Of a DNA stretch of 64,000 bases, positions 54,301 to 64,000 are shown piece by piece (position 1 is the stretch's first letter; each line of letters starts with the position of its first letter). Location of the stretch: the NCBI GenBank assembly GCA_014529385.2, contig CM043965.1:63571933-63635932 (forward strand). Direction: 5' to 3'. Both the position numbers and the translations under genes were made by a program. Under the pieces are notes generated by a model, which was not told the origin of the DNA, searched no databases, and was given only the letters and a program-made list of their open reading frames with translations. The DNA is from Adiantum capillus-veneris (lineage: Eukaryota; Streptophyta; Polypodiopsida; Polypodiales; Pteridaceae).

Positions 54301-56518
54301 AACAAACATAGGAACAGGAGATGACCCCGTGTATATGAATGACCTTGAGGATGATTCAGATTCAGCCGAGACAATGGAGACTAGAACCAATACCACAAAG
54401 GGAAAGACCGACAAAGAAAACCGTAACATGGAACCAAATGAAAACCGAATGAGAGAAAACCATAAAGAGCCTTTGAAAACACCACAAGTGTTTCCAAATC
54501 CAATCCAAGACCCCCAAGATAAACCGCAGGGGCAAAAAGGGAAGAATCGTAAAAAGAAGATTGGGACGTACCCAAACCCTGTAGATGAGATTGAGCAGGT
54601 GAAACTTCTAAGAGGTTTAGTGGAGGAGACTCAAAGGAAACTAGAACCAGAACCCATGCATGTCAAAATTCATGACACAGTGTTTCCCACGCAAGTTCAT
54701 CCACCCCACATGAACCATAGACCGTTAGCCATATCTAGTATCATCCAAGAAGGGAGTGAGGACGGGACATCAGAAAGTGATCATACACCCTTCTTGTTGG
54801 AAAGGATGTTTAACGAAGGAATACCTGATCCCATTGAGGAATATGAGATTCCATCCTCACCAGTTCCTAGTCAAGGACCTACACCCTGCAAAACGCCAAT
54901 GAATGTTGCCAAACTAGTGGACTTCATGTCTTCTGAGGTCCGAACCACGATCATAGCAAAGCTGTATGGAGATCCTGAGTTATTCCTTGCACTTCGAGCA
55001 TTCCTTAACGGAGAGCTACGAACGGGATTACCGCAGTTTGCGCAACCAAATAGGCCTGAATCGATTATGATTGATGAGGAAAATCATGTGCAATCACTTG
55101 ACTTAGATGGACACGAGTCTGTGATCGAGGTACCCATTAACGAATTAGGGCAGTATTTTGAAGGCGACAAGTCTAATGCGACCCTACCCATCACTACCAA
55201 GGGATTAACTATAAAGGGAATTCTTGATGGTGGTGCGGGAGTTAGCATCGTTACAAAAGATTGTTGGGAATCCATGGGAAAACCCCGCCTCAGTGTTACT
55301 AACATTGTGGTAAAGATGGCAAATGGTACCATAGCCAAACCTATGGGGATGCTCAAGGATCTTAAGATCAAAGTTCTAGGACACAAGGTACGACATACGT
55401 TCATTGTAATGGATTTCTCTAAACACCTTATGTCATATGAAATGATTTTAGGACGACCATTCATGAGGGAAGCACAAATGGTTCACGATTGGTCTAAAAA
55501 TCATGTCTATTTGCAATTCCAAGACTCTGTCCTTAGAGTGGATTTGGTGACTGGTAAGGTACACCCCTTAGGGAGTAAAACCATTATTGATCATCGCTCT
55601 GACACCACAGTTCACTCGGCCCCACTACAATATTGTTACACTTGTAAGAAGGATACAGACATTGGCCAAGATTCTCCTTACATGGATGTGTTACCGGGTA
55701 TGACGGAATCAGACAATGTGGATTGGGTCCACCTAGCATCAACCATAGACACTTGGGGAAATAGGGGGACGACCTGGGTAACACCTGAGGGGGATGAAAT
55801 GCCTATACCCTTAAATATGCTACAAGCAATGCGTATCGCTTCCGACAAGACTCATCCTAAGGTAACAAAGAAAACATACAAGTGGGTCCCTAAAGCTTCT
55901 TTAGTGACCATAGCTAGTGCAAAAAAACAGAAGCCTTGTAAGAAACGTACCACTCGCTCCAAGAAAAGTAAGAAAATGTTGCGATGGATCCCTAAACGAC
56001 TATTGGAAGCCCAAGGCTACTATCAAGGAAATGATCAAATCTGGGTGCCAAAACGTAGATTGTGCTCTTACCTATCACCTGGCCCAAGTGAGCCCAATGC
56101 CGTAGCTCCAAAACGAATCAATGATCGTGGAAAGGAAAAAATCACAGAATGCTACACACCCGCTCCCGAGCTAGTTTGGGTACCAAAGAAAGAACGATTT
56201 GTTCCACCTAGCTCAGGAAGGGGGGAGTCCCATGAAGCGTCTAGCTCATCATGTAATACATCCATAGAGGTAAAAGCTTCTACACAGCCTCCATCTATAG
56301 TAGTGGACCTCCATGAAGCTACAAAAGAATCCACACCTCCCAGTGTTCAAGAATCACCTGATGAACCACTTCAAGTTCGATCCTGGGAGAGTACCTTACC
56401 ACCCTTGCAACTTGACGAGGCACCTAGGGTAATAGAAAACTACTGGCAAAAATCCTCACCTATTACCAACTGGAACAATTGGTTTCAAAGGGTGACAAGC
56501 TCATTTCAAACGGTATGA
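51365..56518 (+). CDS. Element E Gag-protease polyprotein, one frame with three in-frame TAG codons
   Basis: The frame opens after TAG at 51362-51364; the first ATG is at 51512. It stays in a single phase to TGA at 56516-56518 (about 1,669 codons from the ATG), broken only by TAG at 51863-51865, 52958-52960 and 54269-54271, with no frameshift. Domains in order: an acidic Ser/Pro-rich head, a Pro-rich linker with PLPSSYPSGPMPGYVPYP, the retrotransposon Gag core (LTQKFNGDEDARKHIEVFEQ, GKAGDWYRTL, the TAG, then GESVRDFISRLK), four zinc knuckles (53393-54070), a Lys-rich linker, the protease-like domain around 55226, and a tail with four W[VI]PK repeats. There is no pol. The stops may be recent decay of CAG codons or tolerated readthrough sites; I cannot tell which. 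Confidence 0.85.
53393..54070 (+). other. Four zinc knuckles of the element E Gag
   Basis: The motifs are CSICLGPHSTSEC (53393-53431, CX2CX3HX4C), CNACGRYGHQAKDC (53462-53503, canonical CX2CX4HX4C), CYKCGGPHRVAEC (53918-53956, X3) and CNRCGIDHLIAQC (54032-54070, X3). Gag proteins usually have one or two. The X3 spacing in three of four is uncommon. The likely role is binding of the element RNA. Confidence 0.85.
55154..55560 (+). other. Retropepsin-like domain of element E
   Basis: KGILDGGAGVSIV at about 55211-55249 is the active-site strand, with DGG where classic proteases have D[ST]G. VVKMANGTIAKPMGMLKDLK and VRHTFIVMDF follow, then MILGRPFMREAQ at about 55442-55477, the conserved ILGRPF motif of plant gypsy proteases. 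The fold is therefore recognisable, but catalytic activity with Gly at the second motif position is doubtful. Confidence 0.75.
55883..56191 (+). repeat. Four dispersed W[VI]PK motifs in the polyprotein tail
   Basis: YKWVPKAS (Trp codon at 55883), LRWIPKRL (55985), QIWVPKRR (56042) and LVWVPKKE (56177) recur within a Lys/Arg-rich segment containing CKKRTTRSKKSKK. Each motif is an aromatic-hydrophobic-Pro-Lys unit followed by basic residues. This arrangement is consistent with a nucleic-acid or partner-binding short linear motif in multiple copies. Confidence 0.7.
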
Positions 56519-57382
56519 TCTACCCAAGGAAGGGGGGAGTGTTTGCTGACTGTCATCATTCATTTGTTTCCCTCTCAACCTTTTTCGCTGACCTCTTAAT
56601 CTCCGATCTTAGGGAATGTACATATAAAGATTTATACTTACAAAAAAAAAAGAAAAAAAAGAGCAAGAGCAATTAGCAAACGAGTATGCACAATAAAAGT
56701 CAAAACATTGACTCAGACCTACACATGTCACATCTGGTACAGTGAAACAGAAACCTATGCCATAAAACACCTTTGATCCTCATCACTTGAGTGATGGAGG
56801 GTAAATAAGATTAGTACGATAGGAGTGTTTCTGTTGTAGAGTTGAGAGATTAGCAAAGTTCTCTTTTCCCACTGATGTGCCTCCTAGAGGTATTGCTTTT
56901 GTTTTCTAGTGTGTATAGGAGCGTGTTGCTATTGATAGGATTTGGACCTTCATGGAACCTTCAAATCAAGCACGACCATCAACACAAACAGGTGTTTCTT
57001 GTCCATTAGCATTGCCCTTATCTTTTTGCATCTATGATTGTCTGCTTTGATTGTGATTGGTAGCATAATATTCAGCGCATTTGCTTAGTATCAAACATTT
57101 AATTCAATGTAATGTTTTGTCATAATCACTTGTCTAGGTTTAAAAATCAAGCAGTCCGACTAAGCTAGTTTGACCAAGCTAGGTATTAGAAATCTTCTCT
57201 TAATACCATGGGGAATGCCTTCCTAATAAGCAATGGTTACTTAGGTTCTTAATCCGATTTAGGCAGCATTGTATGAAATGTACTAGGGCTTTCTAGTGGG
57301 CTTAACCCTAGTGACCTTTAGCCTAAGTATTATAAAGGGAGTTTACTAATGTGATGAGCCTGGGGAGGGTAACAGTGTTATA

Positions 57383-57638
57383 TGACCCCCCAAAGTTACA
57401 AAATTTAAATGCTGAAAATGAACAAACAAAAAAAATCAAAGTGCCACAATGTAAAATTTTAAGCTGGAAGAGAAATCTCAGCTTGATTTGGTACTTCACT
57501 CACATGTATTGCCTATGGTACTAGAGCCCTCGAGGTTCCCAGTGTGGGCGCTTTTCCTTGAAAAGCAAAAAACCCAAGGCATACAAAATAAGCACCCACT
57601 TCATAATTGAATCAATGTGAAAAGACTTTGGGGGGTCA
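57383..57638. mobile_element. MITE-like segment with 14-bp inverted ends
   Basis: TGACCCCCCAAAGT at 57383-57396 is the exact complement of 57625-57638. The 256-bp interior has no coding. The copy at about 10706-10966 has worn ends (TGAACCCCCAAAGT). No target duplication is obvious, so mobility is uncertain. Confidence 0.45.
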
Positions 57639-58124
57639 AAGAAAAAGTAATCAGTCAGGCGATGATTTCATGAGAAATTCCTTTTATGGTAGCTTAACTA
57701 CAAAGTCTTCTAGGTATAGCCTCTAGTCAGCCCTCGAACATGAATACTTGGCTCTCGCGATTAAACAACTTAATTGACCACAGAAAATTAAGAAGCTTAC
57801 CCATGGTATTAATATTCGATCTCTAGTGCTTTTCGACCGTCAAATTAGCAACCCCAGACTTGTTTAATTTTTTACCTTTACATTTGTTTATGCATTTGAT
57901 TACATTGCAATTTAATGTTCATTGCTATCAAATTGTTTGAAATTCTTTGACCAATCAATGTGTCTACCTAAAACTGCATATGCTTTTTAAGAGAATGCAA
58001 TTACTGTGCCAATGTTGTTTGATTTTGCAGTGACTGAAGAAGGCTAAGGACATTCATCTCAAATGCTCTTCCACCTCGACGAACCAGCTTCAACTCAATA
58101 GCTTCCGAGGACGGAATCTACATC

Positions 58125-58137
58125 AGGAAGGGGGGCA
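58125..58137 (+). promoter_or_regulatory. Element E polypurine tract
   Basis: AGGAAGGGGGGCA directly precedes the TGTTAACC start of the 3' LTR, the expected plus-strand primer position. Confidence 0.85.
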
Positions 58138-58432
58138 TGTTAACCCTCACGGCTCACGGACACCCTATCACCTACGACGGACGTGTATTATGTATTATTT
58201 AGAGTCAGGTACCGGGCTTGTCGGACCAATAGGGAAAGGTAGAGTGATCGTCGATGAGAGGCGCACTTTAACTTGGACATGCTAGGGTTAGTTGGCTAAG
58301 CATGGGCGCCCAAGTGTGAATGGGGTGAGCTCCTATAAAAGCCAACTAAACCTAATTTTTACTCATTCTCTCATTTGTGCAATTGAAGAGTGCTCTTGCT
58401 CCATCTTTTCTTCTTCTTCTCCTTCACCTCCT

Positions 58433-58470
<38 letters not shown>

Positions 58471-58721
58471 GGAGAGTGTGTGTGCGATCGAGCATTACGA
58501 AGGCACGACGACGACGAAGCAGTTGAGCGCGGCACGACTGCAGCTTCTTCTTCATCGCGGCGAGGAATCCACCACGAAGGCGAGCGTAGAGCGGTGAGTG
58601 ACACACCCTTTGTTCTCTTGAGCTTGCTAGTTTAGGCTTGTTGTGTGCTTGGAGCCGTTTGTGGCTCGCACACGGTGTATTGGCAAGTCCCTTGCTTCGA
58701 CAGTGCGGCAAGGAGCGCACA
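58138..58721 (+). mobile_element. Element E 3' LTR
   Basis: It is the same as the 5' LTR except for three transitions (near 58179, and in the GACGACGACGAAGCAG segment near 58510-58520) and a shorter (GT)n(GA)n tract. TATAAAAG is at 58334-58341. It is followed by AATCC at 58722-58726. Confidence 0.95.
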
Positions 58722-58950
58722 AATCCCCAATGGACCCTATTTGCTTGCTTTTGACCCATGTGATTATATGCTAGTACAATTCACATTGTATCCATGTCCT
58801 TTCAACACATGTCATGTAATGAGAGTTAGAACAAGGTGAATAAGGGCTTGAGGAATCCCCCAAGGCCCCTATTTGCTTGGTTCTGACCCAAGTAATAATG
58901 TCATTAGAATTCACGTTGTACCCATGCCCATTATCTGTAATAGATATCTA
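58722..58950. repeat. Tandem repeat target of element E, right part
   Basis: It begins with the right AATCC copy, completes the interrupted unit (CCCTATTTGCTTGC, TTTGACCC), and is followed by another unit (GAGAGTTAGAACAAGGTGAA, CCCCTATTTGCTTGGTTC). No gene is seen. Confidence 0.6.
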
Positions 58951-59246
58951 GGCCCACTCACTCACTATGCCCAAACATAGCATTAAATGAACAACCATAG
59001 CCTTGCACAGTCACACAAGGAGTTATTATTCCAACTTTGCCTTGAACCTCACAACTTTGCATGGAGAATCTCAACTAATTTTTACAATTTGTAACTATGC
59101 CATTTTGGCATTGCGAGAAATCTAATCTAACCCTAATGACTACTCGCGGGCCTTGGAGTTCTGTCTCCCTTGTTCCCTAACCCCGTGATACAGTGACTTT
59201 GGTGTGCACATAGGTTAAACACACAGGCAGAGGAGAGCGACCCGGT
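58951..59246. other. No gene seen
   Basis: No open frame or repeat boundary is apparent. Confidence 0.35.
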
Positions 59247-59263
59247 GGGGGGGGGGGGGGGGG

Positions 59264-59327
<64 letters not shown>
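59247..59327. repeat. G20 run followed by (GA)n
   Basis: Twenty consecutive G residues (59247-59266) are followed by about 30 AG units to 59327. It is a homopurine strand capable of triplex or quadruplex formation. The long frames across it on either strand are artefacts. Assembly length here is likely to be unreliable. Confidence 0.9.
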
Positions 59328-59329
<2 letters not shown>

Positions 59330-59903
59330 ATATCTTTTGGAGGTTGCTAAGTGCAAGATTGCAAGAGGTGGCCAGGGAGGAAGATCGTAGAAAAGGCAAA
59401 GGCAAGGGAGATCTATTTCTTCTAATTTGGAGATGGAGATGGCGACTACAATGGTGATCGATTTTTGACACCAAACGGTAACTCAAAAAAGGCACATGGG
59501 TTTTGCTCATAAGGAAAACCAATTTGGGAGCAATAAACGAGCTCAGATTCTCATGTAGTACGATCACCCAACCACAATCAAATTAGTAATGATGCTCATT
59601 AAAGAGGCACATGCTCCTAAGTTTAGAGGTAGTTTCCCCCACCGAACATTTTAACTTTACCCCCGCCCAAGCTAAGCGTCAATGCAGTGAGAAAATTGTA
59701 AAAGCACGAGTACTCTTTTGCCTCTTTCCGCATCCTTTTTTGCCTCTCTAGTGCTCCCATCCCACCTAGCATTTTAACTCAACCCTTGCTGGTGCTACAA
59801 AGTGAGCAAACCCCTGCTTGTGTTGCCAACCCACTTTTTGCATCCTCTTCTACCTTTCTAGTGCTCCCATCCCTCTTTCTACATCATGTTTTCCCTTGAC
59901 ATA

Positions 59904-60420
59904 GATCTCTACACACAGCATAGAGCTATGCTATTATACTTTTGTGTAGTTCTATTTTGTGAGGTTAGTACGAAGAAAATAGGGGTGGGAGAACTGTGTT
60001 CGATGCTCCTCTTCGCTTGGTACTGACCATCATCTCTTGGAGCCCCTTTTGTGAAAGGGACATTTGCTCAGAAAATGTGGTGAAATTTTTATTTCTGTTG
60101 TTTGTAGAGTTAGCTCGTGAAAAGGTCAGGCCCAGGAGAGTGACAGTGAGAAAACTAGAAGACCTCAAAATGCAGATCTCTCTCTACACACATTGCAAAG
60201 GTATGCTATGATACTTTTGTGCAGTGTTATTTTGTGAGGTCAATACCAAGCAAATAGAGGTAGGAGAAACATGTTTGGTGCTCTTCTTTGCTTGGTACTG
60301 ACCATCGTCGCTTGGGGCCCCTTTTGTGAAAGGAACATTCACTTAGAATGTGGTGCGGTTTTTATTTATGTTGTTTTAGAGATGGATCATGAAAAGGTCA
60401 GGCCTAGAAGAGCAATAAGT
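59904..60420. repeat. Tandem duplication, about 274-bp unit
   Basis: The two copies start GATCTCTACACAC / GATCTCTCTCTACACAC and share TATGCTAT, CTTGGTACTGACCATC, GCCCCTTTTGTGAAAGG and GAAAAGGTCAGGCC. They are roughly 80 percent alike by eye. Both copies contain similar short plus-strand frames (for example CLVLTIVAWGPFCERNI), but these are not convincingly coding. Confidence 0.75.
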
Positions 60421-60595
60421 GAATCCTTGCATGCTCAAGCAAGAAGGAACTAATATGAGGGGCACAAATGCATCCTACAAGAGCTACCAAGGATCAAAAG
60501 ACACATTCAAGTGGCCATCCCACGATTTCCATTTCAGCGACGACTAGTGTGAGAGATTTGCGAGCATTGGAGAGTAGACATGCAATGGGCCAGTA

Positions 60596-60982
60596 GTGCA
60601 CTTCTCTGTGTGCAAGAGACTACAAAAGATTACCTCATCAAATTCTTCAGCAATGCATATATCTTGTCTGCCCATGCCCATTGTGTCACAATTATGCCAT
60701 GAGATTTTGACACACTTCAAAGGTTTTGTTTTTGCTATGGAGTACCTATTTGGGACAATAGAATCATGGATATTCTTAACATCCCCCTTCTCCATCCTTG
60801 TGCATGATAGACAGAGCCTTTCAGAGTTGAAAGAAATAGAAGAACTTGATCATGGGTTGATAGGAACGATCAATCCTCACCCTAGACAGATGGGTTGGCA
60901 AATCCTGAGCTTGAGGGAGTACCCGAGCGACGTACAAATCCACTCCAGCTACCCAAACCATTCAAGGAGGGATATGAGCTAG
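60596..60982 (+). other. Open frame of 128 codons, not recognised
   Basis: The frame starts with ATG and ends with TGA, contains SCLPMPIVSQLCHEILTHFK and LSELKEIEELDHGLIGTINP, and has no repeats. Composition is plausible for a protein fragment, but no domain or splice context supports it. It may be chance. Confidence 0.2.
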
Positions 60983-61133
60983 CTAGGGTGTAATGGAAAT
61001 GGCCTATGAACTTAGAGATTAGCGGAATTAAGAGAATTAGAGTGAGCATCTTTGAGAGCATAGATGGTGAACTTAATTGGTAGTAGCAACTTAATCATGA
61101 CACTTAATTGACTAGGCATGAGAAATACATTTG

Positions 61134-61136
<3 letters not shown>

Positions 61137-61190
<54 letters not shown>
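61137..61190. repeat. (GA)n microsatellite
   Basis: About 27 uninterrupted GA units. Frames of Arg-Glu or Ser-Leu repeats across it are artefacts. Confidence 0.95.
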
Positions 61191-61195
<5 letters not shown>

Positions 61196-62439
61196 TTTAG
61201 AGAATATGACAACATTTGAGGACCGGATTTATGTGGAGCCGGTCCCCCCTCCAAAAGGCATTTGTATTATAGATTCTCTCCTTAAGAGAGACTTGGTACA
61301 ATACAATCTTTGTGTTCCTTGAAACCTCTTTGGCAGTATGGAGATGGAAGCTTCATACACCAAGCTTTTGCATAATATCAACAATCAATCTTAGCTTGAA
61401 AACAGTCAAGAACTCATGAACATCATTAGTCTTTGTCTTCCCTAAATCATATGAGTGCATGAAGATGTATACTTTTATGCATCAACTTGTGCCTAAAGCA
61501 ACAATTAATCTACCTTGCAATACAATTAATCTACTTGCATTAAGTAACTAATCTACTTGCAATAAACCTTTAGCCTTCTTGAAATAATCATAACATGCAC
61601 TTTGTGGAAAGCATTAACTATCCCAAGCCTCACTCCCAAGACCTCAAACACCTTCGAAGGTGGAGAGAGCTAGCAGGGAATGAGGGTAGGGAAGAGAAAG
61701 AAGAAGTATTCCATAGGAGAAAGAAATAATTCCTCACTTATCATAACTCTTCTTGCTTAGAATACATAATAGCATAGTAATGAAGATGGAGAAGATGGAA
61801 ATCTTAAGCATTGAAGCATAGCTCTTGGTTGGATTTTCATTCCATAGCCAAGAGTGTTGGTGTAGGCTCTCAACTTCTCAAGGAGCTTGGAGAAGGAGAT
61901 GGAGCTCTTGCACCTTGCATAACACACAATGAGAGTGTTTGTGAGTGTGTGTGGGTGAGTATACCCCCTAAGCAACCCCCTAGCTTGCTTGGGTTGACCC
62001 CCCCTTGTAGTTCATGCTTGAAGCTCATTGGACCCCTCCAGGCCTAGCCAATCATCATAAACAGGAGGCATTACAAGCAGCAAGGGTAGACTTGAGACAA
62101 GTGTCCCCCTTTCCCCTTTGAGAGAGAGGACTTGATAAATGCAAAATCAATTAAATAAATCCCATAAATTATCATTGGACCCCTTGGGTGGCCAACCAAT
62201 AGGCTTTAGGCACACCATGAGGGCAACATGAGGAGGAACTTGACAAGTGTCCCTTTTGCTATCTTTGTACCATGCATGCCTTGTGTGAGTGTGTGGGTGT
62301 TCTCTCTCATCCCCCCTCATGTAGGGCTCGCCCCCTCCTTGTAGGGATTGAATATTTGACTTTTTGACACCTCAACCCCTCATGCATAGGCCCAGTTCCA
62401 CCACAAGCTTGGCCCTTAAGCACTTTAAGCTTGGGCTGG
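61191..62439. other. No recognisable gene
   Basis: AT-rich sequence with short frames only. GTGTGTGTGGGTGAG patches occur near 61945 and 62295. No element ends could be placed. Confidence 0.4.
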
Positions 62440-62605
62440 GTTCTCACCTCAAGTGCAACCCTAACATCTCAAGCATGTCAAGCACCTCAAGCATCTCAAT
62501 AATTAAGAACCTCAAGCATCTCAAGCACCTCAATCATCAATCACCTCAAGCACCTTAGTCATCAAGCATGACAAGCAGGACAAGCACCTCGAGCTTGGTC
62601 GGGTT
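62440..62605. repeat. CTCAAGCAYC minisatellite
   Basis: Imperfect 9-10-base units (CTCAAGCAC, CTCAAGCATCT, ATCAAGCA) repeat about fifteen times. The plus-strand His/Leu/Lys/Ser frame is a translation of the repeat. Confidence 0.8.
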
Positions 62606-64000
62606 TCCGCGCCGCAAGCTCAGCCCTAGCTTACCTAAGGTCAAAGGACTTTTACACATATTATGGAGGTATTAAATGAAGCTAACCCTAAGGTCTTATG
62701 CTCCATTGGTTAGCCTTGCTCTTTGATAGACCATCTCTCATTTGGGCCCCTTTACCAATGGCCCCGTGTTGAGATAGATCTAAAAGCACATGTCTATATC
62801 TTAACCCTTGTTCCCGTTTATTCTCCCACATTAAGTGATCAGTTTAATATGAGAAAATCATTTGGGTTGGTTAGATATTAGTTTTTATGACATTACCTCT
62901 CTCTTGAAATCATAGTCGTCCTCGACTATGAGGTAGATATGGTAAAGTCTCACCCATTAGTCCATTGGTCTTAGCGGGTAGAGGATCCATTTTTACCCTA
63001 CGACATCATTCAAGAGTGGATGACTAATCCACTTGGTGCTTGAGAGACATTGTCTGCCGCAAGCATGTCTGCTCTTTTTAGTCCATATCATACTTCCAAA
63101 GTAGAGTGACAGGTTCTACTTGGTGTTTGGGAGACGTAGTCATCACAAACATGATCCTAAGTATGCATACTTCTTAAAATTTTTGCACAAAACATAAAAA
63201 GAGAGTCTTATAAGACAAAAACATGGATCATTTAAAATACATTTCTTTTACATTTGCTTACTCTTTTGTGTCATTGTAAGCATCATTAACAAGGTTCATA
63301 TTATCCTTAAGCTATGTTCTTTGCATGCATTTAGCATCTTTGAAAGGATAATTCTTAACTTAAATAAGATACTGTCAGTAATCTTACCATTTCTTAATAC
63401 CTTGTGTTCCTGTCGAAGGATGAACTTGGGTTGGAGCTTGGGTCGTTTGCTTCATCCTCGATGGGTCTACATCTATAGCCTCTATTGGTGGCTCTCCTTA
63501 ATAAGGCTCGAATAGGCTCTCATGAAAAATGATATATATGAGCCAATAGTTGGGAAACTTTAATTGTTTAGTAAGACCCAAAGAAAGATTTCTTTTTCTT
63601 GAAAGGATAAGGCTCTTTTATGCCTAATGGCAGGAGCCTCTTTTGCCTAGCTAATAGATGGATATAGCTTGTTTAATCTTCTAAAAAGATTCGTTTTGAT
63701 CTCGGCTATACTCCTTTTCAATGAAGATCTTCCCAGGTACCTTAAGCTGCAAGGGACGTTTGGATCTTTCGTCTTTAGCCTCGAAAGGTATTTTCCCCTT
63801 AAAAGTATGTTCATGTTATTAGAGACATACTGTTGTTAGGGTAAGTACTTCTCCCATTTTGAGCATTGATCTACCTCGAATCACAAGCTTTTAGTAGATC
63901 AAGGATCATTAGTTTTGTGATTTTCCTTTTGGCCATCCGTTGGAATAGTAGGCCAACATAAGAGGGTTACTCTAGTTCTGATAGAGACTCTATCAGAAAT
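62606..64000 (-). mobile_element. Probable 3' end of a minus-strand LTR retrotransposon at the window edge
   Basis: On the minus strand GAGGACGACTATGATTTCAA is followed by the purine tract GAGAGAGG (about 62895-62902), TAA and TGTCATAAAAAC (62892 leftward). This is the same arrangement as the end of element A (GAGGATGAAAATGATTATCC, AAGGGGGAGG, TAA, TGTAAGG), so it marks stop-proximal coding, polypurine tract and LTR start. Upstream, 62930-64000 has only broken frames, such as IEAIDVDPSRMKQTTQAPTQ near 63480. The element continues beyond the window. Confidence 0.4.

Larger units (their letters stand above)
56519..58137 (+). other. Element E 3' non-coding region
   Basis: A purine tract AAGGAAGGGGGGAG (56524-56537) lies just after the stop codon and is followed by TGTTTGC, so it looks like a second, internal polypurine/LTR-start junction. 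56471-57650 is repeated at 9790-10973. 57383-57638 has inverted ends. 57650-58124 shows no gene. The working polypurine tract is at 58125-58137. Confidence 0.6.
49911..58721 (+). mobile_element. Element E: young non-autonomous LTR retrotransposon encoding Gag-protease only
   Basis: The 8811-bp element is complete at both ends: AATCC duplication, 628-bp and 584-bp LTRs, tRNA-Asp-type PBS, polypurine tract AGGAAGGGGGGCA, and TG...CA termini. I count three substitutions between the LTRs outside the (GT)n(GA)n tract, which accounts for the 44-bp length difference. The interior has one Gag-protease reading frame and no RT, RNase H or integrase motifs on either strand. By structure it is a terminal-repeat retrotransposon with GAG (TR-GAG type) with an added protease-like domain. 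It must have been copied by enzymes supplied in trans from a relative using the same PBS, such as a Tat/Athila-like element. Confidence 0.92.

Overview
The window looks like a transposon-dense intergenic region of a land-plant nuclear genome. The evidence is a layered nest of LTR retrotransposons with plant-type primer-binding sites (tRNA-Asp-like TGGCGCCGTTGCCGGGGA and iMet-like TGGTATCAAAGCC), a CACTA transposon with CACTACAA ends, a Harbinger-type MITE with TTA target duplication, and copia fragments. I see no rRNA, tRNA, CRISPR array or bacterial-style operon. I cannot name the species. A large-genome plant such as a fern, lycophyte or gymnosperm would fit, but that is a guess.

Layout. 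1-640 holds AC-rich minisatellites. 563-2263 (minus) holds a two-exon gene of unknown function, the best candidate for a non-transposon gene, although it lies downstream (in minus orientation) of an LTR/primer-binding-site pair at 3474-3497 and may be cargo of that element. 4678-16329 is a decayed plus-strand Ty3/gypsy element with a C-terminal chromodomain-like segment (element A). It is split in its RNase H region by a minus-strand, gag-only gypsy derivative (element B, 7403-14168, target duplication TTGAC). Element B itself carries a MITE, a 1.2-kb retroposed-looking block and an inverted LTR segment. 16330-17437 (minus) is a coiled-coil pseudogene. 17482-20773 looks like a small LTR element carrying an Ala-rich reading frame broken by a Harbinger MITE and by a foldback. 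21030-21264 is a copia gag remnant.

24777-35807 plus 46938-47921 is an old minus-strand gypsy element (element C) with a tandem LTR-gag-LTR arrangement at its 3' side. Element D (35813-46932, minus, target duplication ACATT, 2.78-kb LTRs) is inserted in element C. Element D has lost protease and most of RT, and a 1.69-kb CACTA element (42891-44583, target duplication CTA) sits inside its 5' LTR. This gives a three-level nest. 47969-48770 is a copia RT/RNase H fragment.

The youngest and most coherent unit is element E, 49911-58721 (plus). It has a perfect AATCC target duplication, LTRs differing by three visible substitutions plus microsatellite length, an exact tRNA-Asp-type PBS, and one long Gag-protease reading frame interrupted by only three in-frame stops, all TAG. 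It has no reverse transcriptase, RNase H or integrase, so it must have moved with enzymes supplied in trans. 58722-64000 is mostly repeats, microsatellites and, at the right edge, the apparent 3' end of another minus-strand LTR element.

How the parts relate: almost everything here is selfish DNA. The structural record (target duplications, nested order, LTR divergence) gives a relative chronology of A before B, C before D before CACTA, and E most recent. I do not see a convincing new defence, metabolic or regulatory system. The most unusual candidates are the non-autonomous Gag-protease element E, the unexplained spliced gene at 563-2263, and the cargo-like reading frames inside the small LTR element and in the leader of element D.
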